Origin: Paenibacillus timonensis
GTDB lineage: Bacteria > Bacillota > Bacilli > Paenibacillales > Paenibacillaceae
NCBI RefSeq assembly: GCF_022427145.1
Contig: NZ_JAKSXN010000008.1
Coordinates: 43,984-107,983 of the forward strand
Length of the DNA stretch: 64,000 bases
Reading direction: 5' to 3'
Both the position numbers and the translations under genes were made by a program. Under the pieces are notes generated by a model. It had not been told where the DNA came from. It saw nothing but the letters and a program-made list of their open reading frames with translations, and searched no databases. This document shows, piece after piece, positions 8,516 to 16,342 of the stretch (positions within the stretch are counted from its first letter, which is position 1; each line of letters begins with the position of its first letter).

Positions 8516-9612
8516 TGGACACCCGCGAACTGGGCTGGGCCCCTCTGGCGGAACGCATGCACCGCGGTCTTTTCGACTGCTATGGCAATGAGCAGACCGG
8601 CATCCTGGACCAGTGGTATCCGCGCGCGGCGGGCCGGACGGGCGAAAATTTCTACTACTGGTGGCAAGCCCACGTCCTCGACGTGCTGGTGGACGCCTAC
8701 GAGCGGACCCGCGATCCGGCGCTGCCGGATCGGATGCGGCGGTTTTGCCGCAGCCTGGAACGTTACAACGGCGGGACGTTTACTCATAACTATTACGACG
8801 ACATGGAGTGGACGGCGCTGGCGCTGCTGCGGGCTTACCGGGCGACCGGCGAGCCTTGGTACGAGGAGAAGGTGCTGGAGCTGTGGGCGGACATCCAAAC
8901 GGCTTGGAATGAGCATTGCGGCGGCGGGATGGCGTGGAAGAAGGATCAGCTCGATTACAAAAATACCCCGGCCAACGCGCCCGCTGCGATTCTTGCTGCC
9001 CGGCTCTACGGCTTGTCCGGACGGCCTGACGATCTTGCTTGGGCCAAACGAATTTACGATTGGAACCAAACGCATCTCGTCGACCCCGAAACCGGCTTTG
9101 TCTGGGACGGCATGAACCGCACCGGGGACGGAACGATCGACAAGGACTGGAAGTTCACTTATTGCCAAGGCGTCTTTATCGGCGCGGGCGTCGAACTGTA
9201 CCGCATCACCGGCGAATCGGCGTATTTGGAGGATGCCAGACGGACCGCCGCCGCCTGTTTCGAGGAGCTGGCTGAGCCCGGCACCGGGCTGCTTCCCGGG
9301 GAAGGCATCGACGATACCGGGTTGTTTAAAGGGATCCTCATTCGTTACCTCGTCCGTCTTCTGGAGATCGACCCGGCGTGTCCGCGCGTTCGGGAGCTCA
9401 TACTCGCCAATGCGCAGACGCTCCGATCCGACGGGTTGCTCGAGAGCCCCCTTTTGTGCGGCCCTTCCTGGAAGGAGCCGCCCGTCCTGCCGGTCCAGCT
9501 CAGCGTTCAGCTGAGCGGCTTGATGCTGCTGGAAGCGGCGGCAAAGCTGGAGGCGCAAAGCGAAATAACCGCCCAGGAAACGGAGCCGTCGAACAACCCC
9601 AACGACCACTAG
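8515..9612 (+). CDS. Cytoplasmic GH76 alpha-1,6-mannanase (copy 2)
   Basis: This 365-residue paralogue of the previous gene keeps long blocks nearly unchanged, including YDDMEW (Asp95-Asp96), QLDYKNTPANAPA, VWDGMNRTGDG and DKDW.FTYCQGVFIGA. It has no signal peptide. The start is ATG 8515, overlapping the previous stop by one base with GGGGAG at 8501-8506; GTG 8512 is the alternative. The N-terminal 45 residues and C-terminal 40 residues differ from copy 1, so the two enzymes may prefer different oligosaccharide lengths or side chains, which is inference. The tandem arrangement indicates an old local duplication. Confidence 0.88.
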   Translation: MDTRELGWAPLAERMHRGLFDCYGNEQTGILDQWYPRAAGRTGENFYYWWQAHVLDVLVDAYERTRDPALPDRMRRFCRSLERYNGGTFTHNYYDDMEWTALALLRAYRATGEPWYEEKVLELWADIQTAWNEHCGGGMAWKKDQLDYKNTPANAPAAILAARLYGLSGRPDDLAWAKRIYDWNQTHLVDPETGFVWDGMNRTGDGTIDKDWKFTYCQGVFIGAGVELYRITGESAYLEDARRTAAACFEELAEPGTGLLPGEGIDDTGLFKGILIRYLVRLLEIDPACPRVRELILANAQTLRSDGLLESPLLCGPSWKEPPVLPVQLSVQLSGLMLLEAAAKLEAQSEITAQETEPSNNPNDH

Positions 9613-9633
9613 ACGACACGGAGGAGAATGACC

Positions 9634-10902
9634 ATGACGAAGCAACTGACCCAAACCGATATCATCCGTTTGGTCGAAACGAAGATGAAGCATCGCCCGA
9701 AAATCGTGGAGATGTTCAAGCGGTGTTACGAAAATACGCTGGAAACGACCATTCACCGCCATGAGGACGGAACGGTGTTCATGCTGACCGGAGACATCCC
9801 CGCCATGTGGCTGCGCGATTCCGTCAACCAGCTCCGGCCGTATCTCATTCCGGCGGCGAAGGATGCCGGCTTGCGCGAGATTATCGAAGGCGTGCTGATG
9901 ACGCAATGTCAATCGATCCTGCGGGATCCGTACGCCAACGCGTTTAACGAATTCGAGAATTTTCGCGGCCATCAATCGGATTTGACGGAAATGTCCGGCT
10001 GGATCTGGGAGCGCAAATACGAGGTGGACTCGTTATGTTATCCCTTGCAGCTGGCCTACCTTTATTGGAAAAATACCGGGGAAACCCGCCACTTCACGCC
10101 GGAATTCAAGCAAGCGGCCGAATTGATCCTGCATACCTGGCGGACCGAGCAGCGGCACGAGGAACGCTCGAAATATACGTTCGTGCGGGAAAACAGCGGG
10201 GAAACGGATCAACTCCCCGGACCGGTGGCGTACACGGGCATGACCTGGTCGGGCTTCCGCCCGAGCGACGACGCCTGCAAATACGGCTATCTCGTCCCGT
10301 CGAACCTGTTTGCGATCGTTGTGCTGGGCTACTTGCTGGAGATCAATGAGCGGTTTTACGGGGACGACGATTTCGCCGATGAGGTGTGCGCGCTGCGGGA
10401 GGACATTCGGCAGGGGATTGAACGGTACGCCGTCATCGAGGACGCGGAGTTTGGAAAGGTGTACGCCTACGAGGTTGACGGGCTGGGCGGGGTGAATCTG
10501 ATGGATGACGCCAATGTGCCTAGTCTGTTGTCGCTACCGTATCTCGATTACTGCAGCAAGGACGATCCGATTTATCTGAACACGCGCCGGATGATCCTTA
10601 GCCGCCGCAATCCTTACTACTATGAAGGAACTTATGCCAAAGGGATCGGCAGCCCGCATACTCCCCCGGACTACATCTGGCACATCGCCTTGTCTATCCA
10701 GGGGATCACTGCGCTCGATGAAACGGAAAAGCTGGACATCCTGGGCATGTTCGAACGAACCGATGCCGGAACGAATTTGGTGCATGAAGGTTTCCACAAG
10801 GATCATCCTTCGGAATACTCGCGGGAATGGTTCTCTTGGTCCAACGCCATGTTCGTCGAATTCGTGCTCAGCTTATGCGGTCTGGAAATTGCCATGCGCT
10901 AG
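9634..10902 (+). CDS. GH125 exo-alpha-1,6-mannosidase (former DUF1237)
   Basis: This 422-residue cytoplasmic enzyme carries GH125 family segments: GDIPAMWLRDSVNQLRPY near residue 52, MTWSGFRPSDDACKYGYLVPSNLFA in the middle and HPSEYSREWFSWSNAMFVE near the C-terminus, which carry the acidic residues of this inverting family. Characterised members from Streptococcus pneumoniae and Clostridium perfringens release single mannose units from alpha-1,6-linked chains. It fits as the last cytoplasmic step after the two GH76 enzymes. GGAGGAG at 9620-9626 selects ATG 9634 (7-base spacing) over ATG 9628 (1-base spacing). The mannose released could be phosphorylated by the ROK kinase at 1571. Confidence 0.9.
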   Translation: MTKQLTQTDIIRLVETKMKHRPKIVEMFKRCYENTLETTIHRHEDGTVFMLTGDIPAMWLRDSVNQLRPYLIPAAKDAGLREIIEGVLMTQCQSILRDPYANAFNEFENFRGHQSDLTEMSGWIWERKYEVDSLCYPLQLAYLYWKNTGETRHFTPEFKQAAELILHTWRTEQRHEERSKYTFVRENSGETDQLPGPVAYTGMTWSGFRPSDDACKYGYLVPSNLFAIVVLGYLLEINERFYGDDDFADEVCALREDIRQGIERYAVIEDAEFGKVYAYEVDGLGGVNLMDDANVPSLLSLPYLDYCSKDDPIYLNTRRMILSRRNPYYYEGTYAKGIGSPHTPPDYIWHIALSIQGITALDETEKLDILGMFERTDAGTNLVHEGFHKDHPSEYSREWFSWSNAMFVEFVLSLCGLEIAMR

Positions 10903-10941
10903 CTTTCAATACGGAATGAATCCGCAAATGGAGGTTTTGCC

Positions 10942-13689
10942 GTGAACCGGAATCAGGGGAAAAGAACGTTGTCGAAATTTCTTGCCTTAACGTTAACGAT
11001 GGCACTCTCGATATCGCTGTTAACCGGAGCGAAGGCCCCGGAAGCCCAAGCGGCCAGTTTCGGTCCCGCCGATGCGGACGCTGCGATCCGCGCCTTTAAC
11101 GCCAAGTTCTGGGATCCGCAAGCCAAGTACTATTGGGCCGATTCCAATCGCGGCTCCAACTACCAGGGCTTCTGGGTGGAAGCCGAACTATGGGAAATGG
11201 TCATGGACGCCTATCTTCGCACGTCGGACCCGGAACTGAAGGCGCAGCTTCGCGCCCAGATCGACGAAATATTCGACGGCGCCGTCCTCAAATATGGGGA
11301 AGACTGGACGAACAATCCGTTTAACGATGACATCATGTGGTGGGCGATGGCCAGCGCAAGAGCTTATCAAATCACCGGGGAAGCCCGCTACCTGGACAAG
11401 GCGAAATATTACTTTGATTTTGTGTACGATACCCAGTGGGATGACGCGTTCGCGAACGGCGGTCTGTGGTGGTTGAACAGCGAGCATGTCACGAAGAACG
11501 CCTGCATTAACTTCCCGGCAGCCGAAGCGGCGGTGTTCCTGTACGAGATCACGGAAGACACGCATTATCTGGAGGCGGCAACCCGCATTTATCGTTGGGG
11601 CAAAACGATGCTGACGGACGGAAACGGGAAGGTGTTCGACCGGATCGAACCGGATCGCGGACCCGTACCGGATGCCACGCATTACAATCAGGGGACGTTT
11701 ATCGGTGCCGCCACCATGCTGCATCGGGTCACCGGCGACAAGGTGTATCTGGAGGATGCCATCAAGGCCGCCCAATTTACGATGACGCATCAAACGGAAG
11801 CCAATGGGCTGCTGGGTTATGAAGGCCCGAACGGGGACCTGAAAGGCGGCAAAACGATTCTGTTGCGCAATTTGGCTCATCTGCAGCAAGCGGTGGACGG
11901 CAGCAAATCCCGGGCTGACCGGGAGTTTGAGCGGAAGTTCGACGATTGGCTGGCTTTTAACGCGGCCATGGCTTGGAGCCATCGGAACGAAGAGGGGATC
12001 GTCGACGGCAACTGGATCGGGCGGCTGTTATCCGGCACTTATGAATCTTGGGCCGCCTCCAGCGCCGTTCAGGCACTGACGGTCGTGCAGCCGAAGCCCA
12101 CGGTCCCGGTTTATCCGGTGAAGCCGGCCTATCAACGAATTGAAGCGGAAAAATACAACATCGGCCAAGGTTTCGTTCTGGAGGGCAGTGCGGAAGGCAC
12201 CTTGCAGTTGGGCGGAATAAAGCATGGACACACCGCCGTTTACAAAAACGTCGATTTCGGGACGACGGAAGCTACCGGCTTCATCGCCCGGGCAGCCAGC
12301 GGAACGTCCGGCGGAACGATCGAAATCCGACTGGACGCCGAAGACGGACCGAAGATCGGCACGGTCAGGGTCGAAGGCACGGGCGGCTGGAATCAGTTCA
12401 TCGATGCTGTTGCTGTGCTCAAAGATGACCAAGGCAACCCGGTGACTGTCACCGGCAAACACGATGTCTACTTCACGTTTGTCAAAGCGAATGACGACTA
12501 CTTGTTTAACTTGAACTGGTTCCGGTTTACGGAGACCGATCCGACGAGAACCGATGCCTATGCCAAACGGAAGGCCGGCGAATTCGACGCCAGCTCAGGG
12601 GTAAGCCGAAACGGCGAGCACGGCTTCCTGGAGGGGATCGCGAATGGCGCGTACGTTCGGTATGAGGGTATCGACTTCGGCAGCGGCGCGGCCGGGATCA
12701 CGGCGCATGTCGCGAGCGGGAACCGCGGCGGAACAATCGAGGTGAAGCTGGACAGCCTGAACGGGCCAACCGTCGGCACCCTTGAGATTCCCGCTATAGG
12801 CGACTGGGCGACGTGGATCGACGTGATGTCCACGATCGACGACACGGCGGCGGCCGGCATCCATGACGTCTACCTGGTGTTCCACGGCGCGGACGGCAGT
12901 GATTTCCCGTGTAATCTGGACTGGTTCAGCTTTACGACCGTCAAAGGCAAGGCACAGGATGCTTATGGCAAGTTGGAGGCCGAAAGCTATACGAGCGGTT
13001 CGGGTTTCGGCACGGAGCAAGGCGGGGGGCAAACGTATCTCGCCGGGATGTACGGACCTAACCGGCCTTTTGCGATGTATAACTTCGTTGACTTTGGCGA
13101 TGGCGGCGGAACGGCGCAATTCCACGTCAATGCGGCCAGCGATACCGCCGGCGGGACGATCGAGGTGCGGTTGGACAGTCCGAGCGGCCCCTTGATTGCG
13201 GAGACGAAGGTCACCGGGACCGGCGGCTGGCAGGAGTTCAAGGTGTTCTCGGCGGAAGTCACCCATCCGGTCCGCGGCAAACATATCGTATTCCTGCTCT
13301 TCAAAGGTTCGGATTGGCTGTTTAACCTGGATAAGTTCACGTTTGGCGATCCGGCCGTATTCACGGCGCCGCCCGTGATTCCTGAGCCGCCCCGCGATCA
13401 TACGCCTCCGGGGGAGGTTGAGCATGTGCGCGCGGTCAGGGAAAGCGGACAAATCCGGTTATATTGGGACGGTCCGTACGATATGGACGGGACGAAGGTG
13501 CAAATCATGCTGCTTAGGAACAAAAAGCAGATCGGCCATACGATGGAGGTGGCGCGCGGCGTTCAAACCACGGTGCTGCCGGACGTGAATAATCCGAAAG
13601 GATACACGGTGCAGTTCAAAGCCGTTGACGCTTCCGGCAACGTCTCCAAGGGGTACTCCGTTTCCCTGGGAGACCTCCTTTTCAAGTAA
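10942..13689 (+). CDS. Secreted GH76 endo-alpha-1,6-mannanase with three CBM6-like modules and an FN3-like domain
   Basis: This 915-residue exported enzyme has a signal peptide at residues 1-37 (basic start, hydrophobic core, AQA cleavage site). The GH76 catalytic domain runs from about 39 to 386, with the Asp129-Asp130 pair in NPFNDDIMWW. Three related CBM6-type beta-sandwich modules follow (about 400-530, 535-660, 665-800), each with a GGTIE(I/V)(R/K)LD core and a conserved W and L/CNL(N/D)WF or FNLDKF end. A fibronectin-III-like domain (about 812-905) closes the protein. It would cut mannan outside the cell and feed the importer. The start is GTG at 10942 with TGGAGG at 10929-10934. It is the last gene of the mannan operon and is followed by a terminator. 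Confidence 0.88.
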   Translation: MNRNQGKRTLSKFLALTLTMALSISLLTGAKAPEAQAASFGPADADAAIRAFNAKFWDPQAKYYWADSNRGSNYQGFWVEAELWEMVMDAYLRTSDPELKAQLRAQIDEIFDGAVLKYGEDWTNNPFNDDIMWWAMASARAYQITGEARYLDKAKYYFDFVYDTQWDDAFANGGLWWLNSEHVTKNACINFPAAEAAVFLYEITEDTHYLEAATRIYRWGKTMLTDGNGKVFDRIEPDRGPVPDATHYNQGTFIGAATMLHRVTGDKVYLEDAIKAAQFTMTHQTEANGLLGYEGPNGDLKGGKTILLRNLAHLQQAVDGSKSRADREFERKFDDWLAFNAAMAWSHRNEEGIVDGNWIGRLLSGTYESWAASSAVQALTVVQPKPTVPVYPVKPAYQRIEAEKYNIGQGFVLEGSAEGTLQLGGIKHGHTAVYKNVDFGTTEATGFIARAASGTSGGTIEIRLDAEDGPKIGTVRVEGTGGWNQFIDAVAVLKDDQGNPVTVTGKHDVYFTFVKANDDYLFNLNWFRFTETDPTRTDAYAKRKAGEFDASSGVSRNGEHGFLEGIANGAYVRYEGIDFGSGAAGITAHVASGNRGGTIEVKLDSLNGPTVGTLEIPAIGDWATWIDVMSTIDDTAAAGIHDVYLVFHGADGSDFPCNLDWFSFTTVKGKAQDAYGKLEAESYTSGSGFGTEQGGGQTYLAGMYGPNRPFAMYNFVDFGDGGGTAQFHVNAASDTAGGTIEVRLDSPSGPLIAETKVTGTGGWQEFKVFSAEVTHPVRGKHIVFLLFKGSDWLFNLDKFTFGDPAVFTAPPVIPEPPRDHTPPGEVEHVRAVRESGQIRLYWDGPYDMDGTKVQIMLLRNKKQIGHTMEVARGVQTTVLPDVNNPKGYTVQFKAVDASGNVSKGYSVSLGDLLFK

Positions 13690-13698
13690 GATCCCAAA

Positions 13699-13739
13699 CA
13701 GACCGAGGCGGACGTGGTCCAGTCTTCGGTCTGTTTTTT
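13699..13739 (+). terminator. Intrinsic terminator closing the mannan operon
   Basis: The arms CAGACCGA and TCGGTCTG flank a GC-rich loop and are followed by six T residues (13734-13739), 10 bases after the stop codon. Confidence 0.85.
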
Positions 13740-13802
13740 GCTCCGGGTTGTGTTACATTTAGAGGGAATCAATTGGACATTATTTCCGAGGAGGAATGGT
13801 GA

Positions 13803-14795
13803 GTGGCAGCGATTCGAATTGGCATGATCAGTTATTGGCATGTGCATGCATGGGATTATACGAAGGAGGCCTTGGCGCATCCCGACACCGAGATCACGGC
13901 GGTTTGGGACGAGAACCCGGAACGGGGCAAGGAACAGGCCGGGAAGCTGGGCGTTCCCTATTTCGATTCATTAGAAGAAATGCTGGACAGCGGCATCGAT
14001 GCGGTCATCGTGGATGCGCCGACGAGGCTGCATCGGGACGTCATGGTGCAGGCTGCCCGGGCGGGGAAGCATATTTTTACCGAAAAAGTGGTGGCCCCGA
14101 CCTTAAGCGAGGTCCGGGAGATCTTGGACGAGGTCGCGCGAAACGACGTCAAGCTGACGGTATCCTTGCCCCGGCTGAATGACGGATATACGCTGGCCAT
14201 CTCGGAAGCGCTTCGGGAAGGGCTGCTCGGGCGCGTCACCCAGGTTCGCGTGCGCTTATCCCACAACGGCGCGATCGCGGGTTGGCTGCCGGAGCATTTC
14301 TATGACCCGGTGGATTGCGGCGGAGGGGCTTTGATTGACCTTGGCTGCCATCCGGTGTATTTGACCCGCCTGTTTTTGGGAGAAGAACCCGCCGAAGTGA
14401 CGGCGCAGTTCGGATATGTGACGGGCAAGCCGGTGGAAGATAACGCCGTGTTGACGTTAAGCACCGCATCGGGGGCTGTGGGGATCGCCGAGACGGGTTT
14501 CGTGAATCCGTATTCTCCGTTTACCATCGAGGTTCACGGCACCGAGGGCAGCTTGCTGTACGGGACCCCCGAGCCGAAGCTGCTGCTGCGGACCGGTGCG
14601 AAGGGCGAGGAAGAGGCCGGACGCTGGCAGGAGCTGCCGCTTCCGGCCAACCGCCCCGGCGCGTTTGCGCAATGGGTTAGTCATATCCAAAACGGTACGT
14701 CGGCGGAGGAGAATATCCGTGAGGCCGTGGAATTAACTCGGATCATGGAGGCCGCTTATCAGTCGGTTCAAGTCAAACGCTCGGTCGTATTCTAA
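13803..14795 (+). CDS. Gfo/Idh/MocA-family NAD(P)-dependent oxidoreductase
   Basis: This 330-residue protein has an N-terminal Rossmann domain (residues 1-120) and a C-terminal alpha/beta substrate domain with the family segment DCGGGALIDLGCHPVYLTRLFLG. The EKVVAPT stretch near residue 95 takes the place of the usual EKP catalytic-lysine motif. The dinucleotide loop reads IGMISYWHVHAW, so the classical GxGxxG glycine pattern is weak. Members act on sugars, inositols or sugar acids; the substrate cannot be read from the sequence. The start is GTG 13803 with GAGGAGG at 13788-13794. It lies behind a terminator and is probably a single-gene unit. Confidence 0.8.
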   Translation: MAAIRIGMISYWHVHAWDYTKEALAHPDTEITAVWDENPERGKEQAGKLGVPYFDSLEEMLDSGIDAVIVDAPTRLHRDVMVQAARAGKHIFTEKVVAPTLSEVREILDEVARNDVKLTVSLPRLNDGYTLAISEALREGLLGRVTQVRVRLSHNGAIAGWLPEHFYDPVDCGGGALIDLGCHPVYLTRLFLGEEPAEVTAQFGYVTGKPVEDNAVLTLSTASGAVGIAETGFVNPYSPFTIEVHGTEGSLLYGTPEPKLLLRTGAKGEEEAGRWQELPLPANRPGAFAQWVSHIQNGTSAEENIREAVELTRIMEAAYQSVQVKRSVVF

Positions 14796-14845
14796 AAAGA
14801 CCCAAGGGGCGCCCAAGCTACTTTTAGATAGCTGGCGCCCCTTGG
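14794..14845 (-). terminator. Hairpin terminator of the cupin gene
   Basis: Perfect 12-base arms CCAAGGGGCGCC (14802-14813) and GGCGCCCCTTGG (14834-14845) extend inward through AGCTA/TAGCT. The A-run at 14794-14798 becomes the T-run when read on the minus strand. Confidence 0.75.
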
Positions 14846-14866
14846 CATGTGCAGGACTTATTCGCG

Positions 14867-15208
14867 TTAAATGTTCTGCGCGTATTCCGGTGCAGGGACT
14901 TTGGTTAAGACAACGTACAGGCTGGCGGGTTCGGCTCCGTCATTGCGGTAGGAGAAGGCCTCGGCTCCCTCCAGGTGCAGCGCTTCGCCTTGAGCCAGCG
15001 GCGAGGTTGCGCCGTCCACCGTGATGGACCCGTTGCCTTGCAAGGCCAAAATAAACACGTCCGTATTCGGATGCGTATGGGTCGGCAGCTCTTGCCCCGG
15101 CATAAAGTTCAGTACGAATACGACGCTTTCGCCTTTCTTGAAGGCGATGCGTTTGGTGAATTTCTCGGTTTGGTAGTCCTGGAGCCCGGTTATCGCAAGC
15201 TTTTCCAT
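14867..15208 (-). CDS. Small cupin-domain protein
   Basis: This 113-residue single-domain cupin has motif 1 PTHTHPNTDVFILALQGNG, with the His, His and downstream acidic or polar metal ligands, and motif 2 EALHLEGAEAFSYRN. Such minimal cupins bind a divalent metal; functions range from quercetinase-like dioxygenases to sugar isomerases and ligand sensors, so no reaction is assigned. The start at 15208 follows AAGGAGG with a suitable spacing. It is transcribed alone, and its promoter region carries a near-ideal FNR/CRP-family box, which suggests induction under low oxygen or nitrosative conditions. The substrate and true regulator are unknown. Confidence 0.8.
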   Translation of the reverse strand: MEKLAITGLQDYQTEKFTKRIAFKKGESVVFVLNFMPGQELPTHTHPNTDVFILALQGNGSITVDGATSPLAQGEALHLEGAEAFSYRNDGAEPASLYVVLTKVPAPEYAQNI

Positions 15209-15300
15209 GGATAGATCCTCCTTGACCGGCCGCTTGGACCGGGTGATGGTATTGGCTTTTACGTTTCATCGTCGCTAGGAACGTCGTCTTCCTGTCTCCT

Positions 15301-15342
15301 ATGTTAACATCAAGCCGCCGACTTATTCTTGATCTAGATCAA
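15301..15342 (-). promoter_or_regulatory. FNR/CRP-type box in class-II position before the cupin gene
   Basis: The perfect palindrome TTGATCTAGATCAA lies at 15329-15342. Read on the minus strand, TAACAT lies at 15301-15306, starting 22 bases after the box. That puts the box centre at about -41.5, the classical class-II activation position. The half-sites match the proteobacterial FNR consensus TTGAT-N4-ATCAA rather than the Bacillus Fnr site. Confidence 0.55.
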
Positions 15343-15460
15343 GGATGCGAAAAAATGTCCTATTTCAAAACTCCAGGCAACGTCCACTACTGCAAAATGA
15401 AGTAAATTGGAGGAAAGCGAATGGATGTTTTTTGAAAATGTGGTGAAAGGAGTAACGCTC

Positions 15461-15634
15461 GTGAAACGTTATCCGGGGATGGATCAAGAGGCGGTCATGA
15501 TGGAGATCAAGCAGCTCAAACAGAAAGCCGACCGGCTGCTGGCCATGTCGATCCGGCTGAATCAACCCAGCTTGGCGGACGAGGCAGAGCGGTTATACCA
15601 GCAGATCGACAGGTTGGCTTTGCTCACCGGTTGA
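15461..15634 (+). CDS. Small Spo0E-like protein
   Basis: This 57-residue helical protein has two predicted helices (about 10-28 and 34-52) and a turn LNQPSLAD. Length and pattern resemble the aspartyl-phosphate phosphatases of the Spo0E family, which remove phosphate from Spo0A. The family signature SQELD is represented only by YQQID, so the match is partial. AAGGAG at 15447-15452 points to the GTG start at 15461; a longer form from TTG 15407 or ATG 15425 would give up to 75 residues. It is followed by a hairpin terminator. If it is a Spo0E protein it would act on sporulation timing. Confidence 0.5.
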   Translation: MKRYPGMDQEAVMMEIKQLKQKADRLLAMSIRLNQPSLADEAERLYQQIDRLALLTG

Positions 15635-15683
15635 TTTGACACGTTTAATCCTAAGCCATATATTTCAATGTTATCTCTATGTT

Positions 15684-15722
15684 AAATAACATTACATCCT
15701 CGGGGGTGAATGTTATTTTTTG
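15684..15722 (+). terminator. Intrinsic terminator after the Spo0E-like gene
   Basis: An imperfect stem pairs AAATAACATT with AATGTTATTT around a GC-rich loop (CCTCGGGGG) and ends in a run of T. Confidence 0.65.
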
Positions 15723-15733
15723 ACGTAAATGTA

Positions 15734-15761
15734 TTGACAATGCCATCTAATCGCCTATAAT
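15734..15761 (+). promoter_or_regulatory. Sigma-A promoter of the DUF2294 gene
   Basis: TTGACA at 15734-15739 and TATAAT at 15756-15761 are both perfect hexamers, separated by 16 bases. The leader to the start codon is about 70 bases; I see no riboswitch in it. Confidence 0.75.
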
Positions 15762-15838
15762 TAATCACAAGAATGATAGTTTAACCAATCACACCCAAGG
15801 TTTATGATAGAATCCCTTACATGAAGGAGGGTGTGGAT

Positions 15839-16219
15839 ATGGCAATCTTAACGGCAGGCGAATGGAAGCAGGACATTTTGAGGATTTACAACGCGATAAA
15901 TAAGCAAATATTTAACGTGGGTGTAAAACAGCAAAAAGTGGATTTCGTCGGCAACAAAATCGTGATTATTTCTTTGAATGGGCGAGTGCCGATCTTAAAG
16001 CTATTGGATGAGGATTATCCCCAGTCCACAAGGCAGCTGGATTACTTGTTGTTTCAGGTGTTCAAGCGGGAGATTAAGGCTGCTCTCGAACGGCAATTTC
16101 AACTGAATATCGTCGCCGTACTCAAAGATTACGATGCAGAGACCGAATTTTCCGGTACGATCGTCGTCTTGGATCGCGACGTGGAGCATTATCTGAAGGA
16201 GTCGTCGGAACTTCGCTAA
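15839..16219 (+). CDS. DUF2294 domain protein (YbcI-like)
   Basis: This is a 126-residue single-domain protein of the DUF2294 family, recognisable by an N-terminal helix (ILRIYNAINKQIF), a beta-strand pair (VDFVGNKIVIISLNGRVP), a central helix and a C-terminal VLKDYDAETEFSGTIVVLD strand. Members are often linked to transporter or hydrogenase genes, but no biochemical role is established to my knowledge. AAGGAGG at 15824-15830 selects ATG 15839 (8-base spacing) rather than ATG 15821 or GTG 15831. It is separated from the ABC operon behind it by a terminator, so co-expression is not certain. Confidence 0.75.
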   Translation: MAILTAGEWKQDILRIYNAINKQIFNVGVKQQKVDFVGNKIVIISLNGRVPILKLLDEDYPQSTRQLDYLLFQVFKREIKAALERQFQLNIVAVLKDYDAETEFSGTIVVLDRDVEHYLKESSELR

Positions 16220-16234
16220 TTGTAAGAGCCGGCC

Positions 16235-16302
16235 AATCGTCAGTTTGGACTCGCAGCGCCATCGTTAGGATGCGCTATGGGTTTTAACTGGCGATTTTTT
16301 TT
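16235..16302 (+). terminator. Terminator between the DUF2294 gene and the ABC operon
   Basis: The 11-base arms AATCGTCAGTT (16235-16245) and AACTGGCGATT pair with one G-T, enclose about 40 bases, and are followed by eight T. The next start codon is only 41 bases away and I see no promoter between, so read-through may supply the operon. Confidence 0.65.
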
Positions 16303-16342
16303 ATAACCAGATATGAAAATGAAAAGAGTGGGGGAGTGGAAC

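Noticed and set aside
8332..9975. 547-residue open frame on the minus strand
   Set aside because: It lies wholly opposite the GH76 genes and the GH125 start, has no ribosome binding site or recognisable domain, and results from high GC at third codon positions.
15762..15838. Riboswitch in the leader of the DUF2294 gene or in front of the NMT1-type importer
   Set aside because: The leader is about 70 bases with no conserved riboswitch core that I can recognise, and the 41 bases before the ATPase gene are too short.
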